DNA of 64,000 bases, taken from Rhizopus arrhizus (taxonomy: Eukaryota > Mucoromycota > Mucoromycetes > Mucorales > Rhizopodaceae). Location: positions 682,001 to 746,000 of the forward strand of contig JAKZZE010000018.1 in NCBI GenBank assembly GCA_024220505.1. Reading direction: 5' to 3'. Both the position numbers and the translations under genes were made by a program. The notes under the pieces were generated by a model, which saw only the letters and a list, made by a program, of their open reading frames with translations, was not told where the DNA came from and searched no databases. Shown here piece after piece: positions 1 through 11,652 of the stretch. Every line of letters begins with the position of its first letter. The stretch's first letter is position 1.

Positions 1-43
1 GTTTTATAATAAATAAGGAGGGACAGATTGTTTTTTGTTGTAT

Positions 44-883
44 TTACGGGTAAAACTCCATTTGCTCAAGATAAAATTCGAGTTTGCTAGGAACAGCCTC
101 TTCACAAAGCGGATAGAATCGACAAGTGAAGTGGATTTTCTTTTGCTGGAGACAGATGAATTTCCGCAGACAGATTTCATAACGTATTCGCTGAGCTCTC
201 GTGCCTTTGTATCTCATTGGATGCAGACGATGGACGGACGAGAGATTGGGATAAGAATGTCGACTGATTTTGATCTGCTGACTTGCGCCGAGGATCTGCC
301 GTTGGTGTCTTTCAGGCTGTCTCTGGATTTCTGTGGGGTGATCGTTCCTGATGGACCGAAACGCATGCCAGCAGGTCAAGCGAACTCGTTCGATTAGGGA
401 GGCCAGCTTGATTCTGGCCAGGAGATGATATGAGATCTTGTGATGGGGAGTGAGCATGGAAGGTGGCAGCAGGTGGATCCGACGAAGGGTCAACCGAAAT
501 GGCCAAGAGGATTTACCCTTGGGAAGTAAACGTAAGCCATCAAACAAAACCAGTGGTTCATCTGCCAGTGAAAGTATAGCCAACGGTCGCCCAAATGTTT
601 TTCGAACGAGACCAAGTTCATCTCTTTTGATTGTCTCCCACTGAGCCACGGGTATCTCATCTCCAAAGACCGCATGCTTTTCATCCAATTGTAAATCAGA
701 GTGGCCCACCAGGCTTTCTACCCTGCCGCGGAACTGAACATGAAGCTGGCTGACTTCGATAGGACGAAACACGCTGAGTTCAACTTTGCCTGTCATCACA
801 TAGACTTCACTGGGTAATATCGTGTCATTGTTAAATGTGTCTATCGTGTCTGTGTCTGGTAGGATGGTCAGTGAGAGTACCAT
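44..883 (-). CDS. Arrestin-like protein, cut by left window edge
   Basis: ATG at 883 opens a 279-codon frame. Residues 1-150 read like an arrestin N-domain: an acidic start, beta-strand segments such as TGKVELSVFRPIEVSQLHV, and a LPPSMLTPHHKISYHLLARI segment like the arrestin strand that precedes the domain linker. Residues about 225-279 resemble the start of an arrestin C-domain. The frame meets TAA at 44-46, but a good donor (CCC|GTAAAT, intron beginning at 47) sits just before it, and fungal arrestin-like proteins are usually much longer. The gene therefore probably continues beyond the left edge. Fungal members (ART/Rim8 type) are adaptors that bring Rsp5 ubiquitin ligase to membrane cargo; that role is inferred from the family. 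No PY motif is seen in the visible part. The middle (about 160-215) is poorly conserved to my eye. Confidence 0.6.
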   Translation of the reverse strand: MVLSLTILPDTDTIDTFNNDTILPSEVYVMTGKVELSVFRPIEVSQLHVQFRGRVESLVGHSDLQLDEKHAVFGDEIPVAQWETIKRDELGLVRKTFGRPLAILSLADEPLVLFDGLRLLPKGKSSWPFRLTLRRIHLLPPSMLTPHHKISYHLLARIKLASLIERVRLTCWHAFRSIRNDHPTEIQRQPERHQRQILGASQQIKISRHSYPNLSSVHRLHPMRYKGTRAQRIRYEICLRKFICLQQKKIHFTCRFYPLCEEAVPSKLEFYLEQMEFYP

Positions 884-1965
884 GACTAAAAGAAAAAGAA
901 AAGAAAAAAAGAAAAAAAAAAGAATAGGGTTTATAGGATTTCAAAGTACAAAGATAAAACATGTGATTGATTGTATAAAATAGGATGCTTGAGAAACAAT
1001 AGACATACATGATTTCAGATAAAGGATGAATTGCTCTCATAAATTGTTTGTTTAAAGGGCACCATTCTTTTTTCAAACTGCATTCATGGTTGAGATATGG
1101 CATGAATCCTGTCGTCTTTTTTATCGTTTTCTGATTCTTTGTAGACCGTGTCACAATTTCCAGCCAAATTCAGATAAGAGCAACTTGTAGAAATTTCATA
1201 AAATCTGTGCTAACAAACACTTTGCCAAGTTGACTCTGATCAAAATCTACTAGCATCGATAGGACTTGAAACCGCAGGACTCTGACATCAAAGCATGTGT
1301 TGGATGATCAAGAGACATGAAAGGTCATTTTTCTTTACAAACAGACAAGAGCATAGGGGGGTGAAAGATTCACTGCAAGCAATTCAAAAAAGTTGAAGCT
1401 ATTCATTTGGATACATGTTATTCATGTCTACTGCATAGGACTACAGTCAACTAGGACTTGCCAGTGAAAAGAAGTATAGAATGTCAAGGGTCACTCTAAG
1501 AGTACCCAAACACATGCTCTTTCACCCCCTATTCTGTTCCAGTAGAAATCTCAAAAAAGGTTTTGGTAAAGTGAACCGAGGGGGGGATATCATCACCCAA
1601 GGAAGATCACCATGCCCTCATAAAAGGAACACGGTTGGCAAAAAAGAAGGAAAATAAAATGATCTGATGGCAACCGCAAATCTTTTTTGTGACGAAAAAA
1701 GCATGGCAGGGGAATGCTTTTAAGGAAGTGCATTTGATTTAGTTTGATTTATAAAAAGAGAAAGGGTTTGGTGAACAATAGATCCACTTAAAATTGTGAC
1801 AGGGTATCATTTGAGTGATAAAAAGTGTGTAAAGGTCAGCAAGATTTTTTCTGAATGTATGCAAAAGTATGTGTGTATGATTTAGTAAGAAGGGCGTCTG
1901 TGAATGCAATCTGACTATGGTTGATCAAGAAGTTTTGATGAGTTTATTGTTATGCTGTACCTGAA

Positions 1966-2022
<57 letters not shown>

Positions 2023-2567
2023 GTTTAACCTGTAAGTTCATGTTTCATAAAAGAGGTGGTTATAAAAGGAAATAGACAACAGGAAAAAAAAAAGAAGATG
2101 CTCTTTCTGATCGTTTATTCTCCTCAACCCCTTGCGTTAAAGTACTAATAAAAGTGTCACTAACATGTTTTAGTATCAAATAATTCTACTCATCTACCCC
2201 TTCTCTTTTATCATCAAACATAAAAAAAGAAGGAATTTGATGGATCAAAAGAGATCTTTTTTATGTCACTGGCATAAAAAAATAGTTTCGTCAATAGATT
2301 AATTAATAGTTTGATTGGATTAGAAAATCAGTCGATTCTTACATATGCAGGAAAATTAAGGAGGGAGTGATTTGGGGGGATAAAGTTTAAAGGAGGCGCG
2401 TTCTTGACGGATTTCAATAGACTATAAAGCAAATAAAAGATGATCATTCAAAACATGAGGGAAATAGACAAGTCAATAAGACTCATTTATTTATTATTTG
2501 CATGTATAAAACGACTTAATTGCATACAATGTATGCATACAAGAAAGAATAAAAAGGAAAATGATGT
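884..2567. other. Intergenic region with long poly-A tract
   Basis: No coding frame here shows family motifs. The stretch holds the upstream region of the arrestin-like gene and the 3' flank of the GATA gene. It contains a run of 51 A at about 1969-2019 and several shorter A/T runs. Nothing else is supported. Confidence 0.5.
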
Positions 2568-3835
2568 TTATTGATTATCATGGATTAAGTCTATTAATCT
2601 TCTATTGTTATTCATATTGCTACTACTACTACTAGTACTAGGACTACTACTGGTACTATTATTATTATTATTATTGTGATGGGTAGTCATCATCTTATCA
2701 TTATTCATCTGGTCTTTGTTTGCTTGAACTTGAATGATTGGGAATTGAATGATCCTAGGCATCTTCTTTTCTGATGGTGTATCCAGTAAATAATTATGTG
2801 TTTGAACTGTGAGTGATCCCTTCCGTAGTAATTTCGAATAATCTGTGAATGATACATGAGTCTCTTTCTTTTATGTTTACCCACTCTAAACTTACGTAAA
2901 CCACATGCATTACATAGTGTTCTAGCACCATCAGGTCCTCTTCTCCATTCAGGTGTTTCTGTTGTATTACAAGAATGACATCTTTGACCAATCATACTAC
3001 GTTTCTATTGTAAACTATGAGCGAAAAATAGAACAGATGGTTTGGAATCATTTACATTTCTTCTTCTATATTTTGGTCTCAAATTATTATCTTGTAAATT
3101 TCGTGCTTGACGAATCATTTCATATTTACTTGAATTTGTATCTTCCTGTTAATAAATCAAAAACAGGGTTATTAATCAATTCTTTATCTATCAATTTTTT
3201 ACATCTATTTACGTGAAAAGGTCGTGTTTGTGAAGATGAAGAAGGAGTACTGGGATAAGAATAATCTATTTCATTTGTTGGATATAACTGCTCATCTAAT
3301 GTTTTTAATGATTTTATCATTGAATCTGTTGTATAATATACAAGATCAACTATTTGGTTTCTATCTGCTTCAGTTAAAGCATCTACACGATATCTTGCAA
3401 TCTCTTGATGAATCGCTGTACACTGTTCAATCACCTATTTAGGATGGTTAATACAATAAAGAGAGAGAGAGAGTAGAGTGTATTACTTGTTTTAGCAATA
3501 AATTGTTATCTTCTTCAGAATGATGATAATAACTTGGTGGTAAAGTATTCGTGGTGGTTATTGTGGAAGAAGAAGAAGGAAGATAAGGTGGTAGATGATA
3601 ATGATTTGGTTGTGATTGTGGTTGATGATGGTATATATTATTGGATTTATTTACATTACAAGTGAATTCTGTTAAGGATGGGATATGTATTCTATCTATT
3701 GGTTATTATCCTATTTATTTATTTAATAATCTTATCCCCCTACCTATCAATCTGTTGATTGTTATTTGTTGTTGATTGTGGCAAGTTTATAGATGTCGAA
3801 TTGTTAACATCTATACATAATTTAGAGACGTCCAT
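2568..3835 (-). CDS. GATA-type zinc-finger transcription factor
   Basis: Six exons on the minus strand: 3835-3744, 3691-3487, 3434-3213, 3145-3056, 3004-2896 and 2842-2568. They join in phase to 330 codons. The finger begins [16 protein letters not shown] and, after the last intron is removed (GTAAGT at 2895 to ACAG at 2843), ends CNACGLHYSKLLRK, the canonical class IV GATA finger. Without splicing the finger is corrupted, so this intron is well supported. The finger sits late in the protein (about residues 210-235). The N-terminus is Asn/Gln/His/Ser-rich, a helical segment follows ([16 protein letters not shown]...), and the tail is Asn/Ser-rich. Fungal GATA factors bind WGATAR sites and control nitrogen use, light response or siderophores; which of these applies cannot be told. 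The first exon is the least certain. Confidence 0.82.
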
Positions 3836-4510
3836 TAAGTTTTTAGTTTATTTGGTTTCTGAAGTGAACTATTTATTTTATTTTCATAAATCAATATTGA
3901 AAAATAAAACCCTTTTTTTTTTTTTTTTTTTTTTTTTCAAAACTAAAAAAAAACTAAAAAAAGGTTACAAGGTTGGGGGGTGGGGAGGAAAGGAAGAGAG
4001 AGAGAAAAAAAAAAAAAAAAAAAAAGAAATTGGAAAAAAAAGTATTTTTTAGTTTCTATTTTCTATTATTTTTTTTTTAGTTTGATGCATGGCACAGTCA
4101 CAATTGAAACCTAATCGATCTGATATCGAGAATTATACATTTTTAGAATACTTTGATCGTCTTTTATCAAATACAAGGGGGGGAATGATTTGATCTAATT
4201 AATCCCTTAAAGACGTATTTAATCCTTTTTAGAAAAAAAGAAAGTGAGTTTATATCAAATAAAGTTCATACCTTTTAAGTAAATTTTTAATCTCAACATC
4301 ATTACGACTTCTCATCCTTCACAAGTCTTTTCTATTTCCCTCTCCTTCTTCTTTTACAAACATGAATATCATTTGTATGAAATAGTTACACAAAATAATC
4401 CATTTTCTCATTCAACTTGTAAATTTTCGCGTGGTTTATTTTATTGAGGGGAGAGTGCATTAAAAAAAGAACAATGATTTGCTTCTAGAAAGCAACTAAA
4501 TATGCACATA
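3836..4510. other. Intergenic region, homopolymer-rich
   Basis: Lies between the start of the GATA gene and the end of the RFC gene. It holds a T run at about 3911-3936, A-rich and GGGGTGGGG-like stretches around 3974-4030, and no convincing coding frame. Confidence 0.5.
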
Positions 4511-5706
4511 TTATTTTTGTATTTTATCTGTCGCCAATTTGAATACTCCTACAAGTGCCCCTAATTGTACTTTCTCACTGCCACCTTCTCCTAATCTATA
4601 TTCAATCTCTGCTAGTTTATCCAACATAAAAGAACGTGATTCTGCAGGAAATTCTACTTTTCGTGCGTAATAATATATTTCACTTAAAATATCCTGTAGA
4701 GCTAATCCAGATTCCCTTTTCAATTTCTCAATGTCTAATCATGACCCCATCAGAATATACACAAAAACATATCTTTAACTTACTTGAATAAGCAGTTGTA
4801 AATTCTTCAGACATCATCCATCTAAAAATACGTTCAATATCTTGAGGATGTGGATGTCCAGTACAGTTATAAATCGCATTTTCATCAATACGGTCATAAG
4901 CAGCATGACATGCTTGTAATATATTAAGTGCACGACGCATGTCTCCCTTAGATAATTGAAGTAGTGCCTTTTTACCATCCTCTGTCAGGTCCACTTTCTC
5001 TTGATCTACAATAGTTTGTAATCGTGATTCCACTTGTTCCATTTCCAAGGGTGCAAATCGGAAACGAGTACAACGTGATTGAATGGCTGGAATGATCTTG
5101 CTCACATAGTTACAAACAATACAAAATCGAACATTTTTGGTATACTTTTCAATAACACGACGAAGGGCTGATTGTGCTTGATTGGTCATTGAGTCTGCTT
5201 CATCCAATATAATCAACTTGAAACCAGAACTAATCAAAATTTAGATCTCTACTTTTTCTTTTTCTTCTTCTTTTTACCTATAAATATTTCGAGTGCTAGC
5301 AAAGTTTTTGATTTGTTCACGAACAACATCAATACCACGATCATCAGAAGCATTAAGTTCCAATATCATTGATTTATATCTCTCTCCATATAGTTTTCTA
5401 GCACAAGCTAATATAGTAGAGGTTTTACCAGTACCTGGTGGTCCATAAAATAATAAATGAGGAAGTCTTTTAGCTTCAATAAATGTTTCAACTAAACAGA
5501 GGTCATTAGCTCTCTCTCTTTTTGTTTGTCCTCTTTATTTCCACTTTATTACTTGTAGAAGTGATATCTTTATGAGATACAAGATCATCTAAAGTAACTG
5601 GACGATATTTCTCAACCCAAGGCAAATTGTCTAATTCTATTTTTGTGGCTGCCATTTTGCCCTTGCCCTTTATAGTTTTAATTGAATCAATTTCCATTGC
5701 ACTCAT
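4511..5706 (-). CDS. RFC3: Replication factor C subunit (yeast Rfc3 / human RFC5)
   Basis: Four exons (5706-5553, 5491-5278, 5229-4784, 4734-4511) join in phase to 345 codons, the normal size for this subunit. Seen in order: [16 protein letters not shown] (RFC box II), [18 protein letters not shown] (Walker A), [38 protein letters not shown] (Walker B/DEAD variant), SRCTRFRF (the SRC arginine-finger motif), and [11 protein letters not shown] (sensor 2). The C-terminal collar helices end in [11 protein letters not shown]. The sequence follows yeast Rfc3 more closely than Rfc2 or Rfc4, for example in the IEYRLGEGG region. In the family, the RFC pentamer uses ATP to load PCNA onto primer-template junctions. 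The start is the ATG at 5706, because the longer frame begins at a TTG. Confidence 0.93.
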
Positions 5707-8700
5707 TTTTTTTTTAATGCTTGACAAAAAAGAAAAAAAAAAAAATCACGAAATTAGCGGGACGCGTTTTTTTTTAATACAGTGCATACTTGAATATATC
5801 GCGTTTTTATCATAATTCAATTGAAAAAGAGAGAAAGGTAGATGTAAATGAATTCTCTTTTCTATAGAATACATGATAGAATAAAAGAATTTATTTCATA
5901 TTGGATACTCAAAAAAAAGGAAAAGCTTTTTAACTTTCTTTTACAAGACTTGTGAACGACCAAAGAATAGATGATTCAACTCGACTTTTTTTCAAAAGGT
6001 TGATTGTGTAAAGAAAGTCTCACAAGAGCTTACAGTCTTCAAACCAATCGTTGTCTATAATATACTCACTTTATGAAGATAGTGAGAAAGTTGAATGTAT
6101 TTTGATTTTTTGTCATGATTCTCTATTTGACTGGTTATCCAAGCTAGAAATCTGTGCTTACAGTCTTGCTTTTTAAAAATAGTTGCGATACATATTTAGA
6201 AACCGACGTCTCTTATTTCAACCGCCCTTTCGCACTCTTTTAGTGACTACAATTCAAATGTGCGGACTCAAACAATTCGGAGGTCCTCTGAATTTTCTGT
6301 AAGGTGACACTTTTCGTACAACAACCCTTTCAGAAAAAAGAAAAAAATGAATGCGACACAAAAACAGTGGAAAAGGGAGAGGGGGAGGAAATAAAAGAGG
6401 ATGAATGAACAAGTTGGATTCATGAATCGTTTTATTAAAAAGCTGAAAAGTCCATGTGTTTCTCACCAAAAGAACCCAATGTACTTTTGCAGCCACGATA
6501 TCCAACAACGTAATCCTCAGGGCTTTTTCTCACAACTCAGCATTGAACATGAAACAGATGAGCAACGTTTCAAATCACGGGTAACTATTACATAAGTTGA
6601 CATTTAAGATAACATGACTAAATCAGACTGGATATGATTGGATTCATCTGTCGCATGTTGTACAAGTTTTGAAAAAAAACTAATAATAAACAGGCGACGT
6701 TTTTTTTTTTTAATATTCCTAACCGACATCTTTTTTTTTTTTTTTTTTCACAGCACATTCAGTGCTCTTGAGACCTTCTCCAAACAGTGTGATACTCACT
6801 GTATCATAAGCTTGACAGAGAGATTGAATATCAAAGCATCAAACTTTGTCCTTGTTGGTTGGTGGAACGTCTGAAGGATGTCTTGATGCTTGTTGAAACT
6901 CTATTCTTGTGTGATTATCAGGTTCTTGATGCTTTTGGCTAAAACCTGCTTCATGATCAGCAGACTACTTTGTGTCAGCAACAGGTCCCCTGGGAACATT
7001 CTTAGCTTATTACTGTCTTTTTATCAGATAATAATTGCCCAAAGAATACACTGATCCTAATCACACAAACCTTCTTTGTGTAAAACGTTTTTATTTCTCT
7101 CGGACAGTTTGTCCTACCTATTTTAAAAAAGATATTTGTCCTTATCCTATTCCCAGTTTAATTCACTACTTGGATGATGAGACATACCTTTTCATGTTTA
7201 CAACACCAGGACATGGTTCTGTGAATCTCAAAAAGCTCCATCTACCCAAAACAGAACTCAATCACATACAACCTAACCTTATTGAAGCATGCGATGGATA
7301 TCATCAGACGAAATCTTTCAGTCTTTCTCTGAATGTTATCAGACACAAGAATAAAATAAGGACTACCCCAAGTACCAAAAATAGATTAAGAATACATCAT
7401 AGGCCAAATAGCGTCAAAATCAAAACAAACTGATGCTATTTGCAAAGTCCATGCGAGTTTATTATAACAGGAAGACGAAAGATAAGATCCTTTGCGAATA
7501 ATAATAAAAAAAGGTTACCAAGAATGAATTAAAAATGGAGAGAGAGAAGGTTATCATCAATCTCAATTACTCTACATCTCTTTGCTAAATACTAAACTCT
7601 TTTTTTTAAAGCTGTTGTCCTTTGAACAAGAGATCTATTTGGTCACTTTTAATTCTGCTAATCTTGAACCAGTGTGGATGATATAATAACAACAAATTAA
7701 TTTTCTACTCAAGTATTTAAATATGAAAATAGTACAAAAGTCAGTTTGAAGACAGAAAGCCAGGGTTGAACATGTTGGGTCTTTTTTTTATTCTTTTTTA
7801 TTTTTTCCCAAAAGCGCCATTTGTTAAGATGTTTCCGTCATGACATTACGTAAAACCGACAAGTTTGGTAAAGCACATTTATACTCCAAAAGGATGTTTG
7901 GCACGGGTGGTAAAAATAGTACAGATCCTGATGGCAGTCAATATATTCCCGTATAAATCTTTTTAACTCTTTATGAAAAGTTACGCAAGAACGAGTTTAA
8001 AGGAGATTGTGAGTGATAAGGAGTTGAAAAGTGAAGGATGAGAGAAGACAATCATCTAACGATTGTACTTTATCCCAAAGATGATCAAGTCGGCAATAGA
8101 TGTCTGATAGGAAATAATATTGTGCATAAAGAATAAATATTCTATAAACAATAATGATGATCACTGCAAAATAACTATTTGGTTTATAAAATACATAAAT
8201 AATAGTCCTATCCCTAATGAATTATTAAATACTTTTTTTAGGTTTATGTAATTGTGATTTAACAATTTCCAGACTTTTTTTTATTTATCCCTTTTATTTT
8301 TTCTTGTTTTCGCGTGTAAAACTTTAAAGAACAGCTCAATGGCATACTTTCTCTTCTTAAAGTGTGTAACATGACTCGTACAAGCCTCTTGCAACACACT
8401 CACACAAAGGATATTAAATGGGTTTAAATCATTTCACTCTGAGATAAAATTCCCAAGGTACCATCAAGTTTATTGTTATCTCCTTCCTTTGCTGCTCTCT
8501 CTCTGTCTTTGCTCTTTGTGGCTTTTTTTTTTTATTTTTTTTATTTTTTTATATTTATTTAATAAAAGATTGGGTATGACTGAGTACATTGTGTTGGTTC
8601 ATTCACTAAAGACATGATAAAATACTTGTTCACAATTGTAAAGAATGAAATTTAAAATATTATATTTTATTATGTACACGTGTTTTTAAATATATATAAA

Positions 8701-8780
8701 TGGCAAAATATAGATTAATAAAGAAGAAATAAGAGGCATATACAACACATAGAAAGTGAATGAAAGGAGAGGAGAGAAAC
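5707..8780. other. Gene-poor region, about 3 kb
   Basis: I see no recognisable family here on either strand. The region carries many A/T runs (for example about 6730-6748 and 8521-8550) and two modest open frames, at 6401-6595 (+) and 7035-7433 (+), neither with known motifs. It may contain promoters, untranslated regions or an RNA gene I cannot recognise. The right part holds the 3' flank of the 179-aa orphan gene. Confidence 0.5.
7035..7433 (+). other. Open frame of unknown status, 132 codons
   Basis: The frame starts at TTG, not ATG, and is uninterrupted for 132 codons in AT-rich DNA, which is longer than expected by chance but not compelling. It contains a Cys-containing CPTYFKKDICPYPIP stretch and ends in a basic His/Arg-rich tail. 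I recognise no domain. It could be an internal exon of an orphan gene, a decayed element or chance. Codon use is unremarkable for this genome. Confidence 0.2.
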
Positions 8781-9320
8781 TTATTTCTTTTTAGGTGTGG
8801 TAGAAGAAGAATCAGATCTTTTTCTTTTCCATTCAAGTACAACCTGATGATGTTGATGAACGGGTTCACTATCCACTTGTCCTACACAAATCTTAAATCT
8901 CCCTTTTTGTATACTGTAATTGGGTACTGTCATGGAAGATGACTGGGTATCGTCGTCGTTTTTACTGTTACACTGCCAAAAGTCGGAATCCCAAATACGT
9001 TTACTAGGAGAACTTTTGGATGAAAATTCTGTACAAGATGTCATTTGAGTCAACAAGTCTTCTTCATTGATCTTTATTCCTGTCATCTGAGCAAATTCTT
9101 TAGCAGTCAAATCTTCACATTTAACAATTTCATTATGATTGTCATGTCGAAGTATTTTCTCGGTAGCTGCTGCTACTGTTGTAGGTGAAGAATACCTCCT
9201 GGCTTGATGATATTGATGGAATTTATTTGTGAATAATGACACTAACCCTTTCTTCCATTTATTGTTAAAAGTAAAAGAAGAATGTTGTGGTGGGTTATAA
9301 GTGATGGCAACCAAAGTCAT
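8781..9320 (-). CDS. Orphan protein, 179 aa
   Basis: A single uninterrupted ATG-started frame. I do not recognise a family. The N-terminal 60 residues are basic with Tyr/His (NKFHQYHQARRYS). A short helical segment follows (CEDLTAKEFAQMTGIKI), reminiscent of small fungal proteins with an embedded degron or F-box-like helix, then an acidic Ser/Asp stretch, a segment with beta character (YSIQKGRFKICVG), and a basic nuclear-localisation-like end (EWKRKRSDSSSTTPKKK). The basic tail suggests a nuclear protein; that is inference. It is divergently arranged with the USP7-like gene, with about 290 bp of poly-A-rich spacer between the starts. Length, ATG start and skewed composition favour a real gene. 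Confidence 0.5.
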   Translation of the reverse strand: MTLVAITYNPPQHSSFTFNNKWKKGLVSLFTNKFHQYHQARRYSSPTTVAAATEKILRHDNHNEIVKCEDLTAKEFAQMTGIKINEEDLLTQMTSCTEFSSKSSPSKRIWDSDFWQCNSKNDDDTQSSSMTVPNYSIQKGRFKICVGQVDSEPVHQHHQVVLEWKRKRSDSSSTTPKKK

Positions 9321-9608
9321 AAGGATTCATAAAATAATAAAAAAAAGGAATAAAAAAAAAAAAAAAGAGGAAAAAAAGAAGGGCTTATAATCTATTTCAA
9401 AAAAAAAAAAAAAAAAAAATGCCTCACTTACAAAATTATATGTGTCCTTGTGATCTGAGTAAAAAAAAAAAAAAAAAAAAAATCAATCCAGTAAACCCGA
9501 CCATTCCCGGGGCTTATAAAGTGGAGTGTAAAAGGGATGCCAGATGATGAAAATGACGGAAATTGAATTGATCAAGGAAAAAGGAATAAAATATCATTTT
9601 CCTTCAGA

Positions 9609-11643
9609 ATGACAATAAAGAATGTAGACAAACCAGAGAAGCAGGAAGAACTTCACCAACACAGTATTTATGACAGTAATTAATGATAAAATATAGAGTG
9701 CAATATCAATAATAATTTATTATATTTATAGTCGATGACGTTTTACCTACAGTGTTACCCATCTATAAAGAACTTGAACAGATTGACCTTCAAGTTCATC
9801 ATTGGGAAATAAAAGACTGGTCTACACTCGATCAACGTACTCACGGTCCAATATTTGAAGTTGGTGGTCATAAATGGTAACAACTAATGATCCTATTCCG
9901 AACACTAACAACTATGTATGTAGGCGTATTTTATTATTCCCAAAAGGCAATGGACAACATGAAATGATGTCAATCTATCTTGAAGTTGTACCTGAAGAAG
10001 GACTGGAAAAGGACTGGTCAATTTGTGGTCAATTTGCTATAGTAATATCCCATCCAACCAATTCAAAGCATTTCTTTAGTAACCGTAACGTAGCAACTAT
10101 TCATCATTTGATATAAATGCTTATTTCTATTGGGTAGGTGCTCATCATCGCTTTTGTGGTGAAGAAATCGATTGGGGGTTCACAAGATATTATCCTTTAA
10201 AGTCGCTGAATTCATTTATAGATGATAACCAAATGACCATTTCAATTTTTATAAGAATAGTAAAGGATGAAACAGGTGTCTTGTGGCATAACCTCATCAA
10301 TTATGATTCACGTAAAGAGACAGGCTATGTAGGCATTCGAAATCAAGGTGCGACTTGCTATATGAATTCACTGATACAATCACTTTATTTTACAAACATA
10401 TTTCGAAAAGCTGTTTATAAAATACCAACAGAAAAGGAAGATCCAAATAACAGTGTTGCGCTCGCCTTACAAAGATGCTTTTATAATTTACAATTCTCTG
10501 ATGAATCTGTTGGCACCACAGAACTCACAAAATCATTTGGATGGGATTCACTGGACGCATTTATGCAGCATGACGTGCAGGAATTCAGTAGAGTGTTGCA
10601 AGATAATTTGGAATTAAAAATGAAGGTACTTGGATATCACTGTGATTCGATTGGATACTGATTCTGTTGATTAGGGAACATTGGTAGATGGAGTAGTCAA
10701 TAAGATATTTATGGGAAAAATGAAGAGTTTTATAAAGTGTATCAATGTTACTTATGAATCATCCAGAGTAGAAGACTTTTACGGTAAACATTCACTGTCA
10801 TCATACATCATGATCATCCTAATCGATAAATTAGATATTCAATTGAACGTCAAGGACTGTAAAGACCTGGATGAATCATTCAAGAAATATGTTGCCCTGG
10901 AAACATTAGATGGCGAAAATAAATACATGGCTGAAGGACATGGGTTACAGGCAGCATGCAAAGGTGTATCCTTTGAAAAGTTTCCTCCCGTCTTACATTT
11001 ACAACTCAAACGATTTGAATATGACATGCACCGAGACACCATGGTGAAGGTAAGATTACAATCCACATGTCTAAAAATCACTAATGACATGATCTATCCA
11101 CAGATCAACGATCATCATGTATTTCCAGATACAATCGATTTACGTGAATATTGCTCAACTCCCAGTGATGATCCTGAAGAACACATCTATCTCTTACACG
11201 GCGTCCTTGTTCATTCAGGCGATATTGATGGCGGACATTATTTCGCACTGCTCAAACCCGAAAAGGACGGTAAATGGTTTCGATTTGATGATGACCGAGT
11301 GACACCGGTGACATTAAGAGAGGTCTTTGAGGATAATTATGGTGACACGGAAGCAAGTGATGAGGATGAGATACGATGTACAAGTGCAAAATCCTTAAAA
11401 CGATTTACAAATGCTTATATGCTTGTCTACTTTCAAAAGAATAAATTAAACGAAATATTAGAATCCATCAAAGAAGAAGAAATACCAAAGCATCTTAATA
11501 AATCAGTAAAAGACAATGCAAGAGCACTTAAGGATGATGTGATAAATACATTATTACAACAGCAACAACAAAGAAGCCCAAAGAAAGATATTCGATTGAG
11601 AAAAACAAATAGTACAAGCGATAAAAAATGTAATATAATGTAG
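9609..11643 (+). CDS. USP7-like ubiquitin hydrolase, short form with CaaX tail
   Basis: Seven exons (9609-9675, 9732-9876, 9924-10078, 10138-10625, 10675-10783, 10835-11049, 11104-11643) join in phase to 572 codons. Residues about 40-170 form a MATH/TRAF-like domain (FEVGGHKWRILLFPKGN, YLEVV, WSICGQF, GWGF-like IDWGFTRYYPL). The USP catalytic domain follows: Cys box GYVGIRNQGATCYMNSLIQS, QHDVQEFSRVLQDNLE, PPVLHLQLKRFEYD, and His box HSGDIDGGHYFALLKP with NAYMLVYF. The catalytic Cys, His and Asp region are present, so activity is likely. USP7 and yeast Ubp15 continue for about 500 more residues of ubiquitin-like domains. This protein instead ends about 60 residues after the USP fold in a basic tail finishing KKCNIM, which fits a CaaX prenylation box. 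It ends only 9 bp from the convergent RTC4-domain gene. Confidence 0.9.
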
Positions 11644-11652
11644 TCCTCTCTT

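Noticed and set aside
1235..1300. tRNA-like T-arm (reverse strand GGTTTCAAGTCC) near 1262-1275
   Set aside because: No acceptor stem, D-arm or anticodon stem can be built around it; the T-stem does not pair.
1969..2019. 51-A tract as a retrotransposon poly-A tail
   Set aside because: No coding remnant or target duplication next to it; homopolymer tracts are common throughout this genome.
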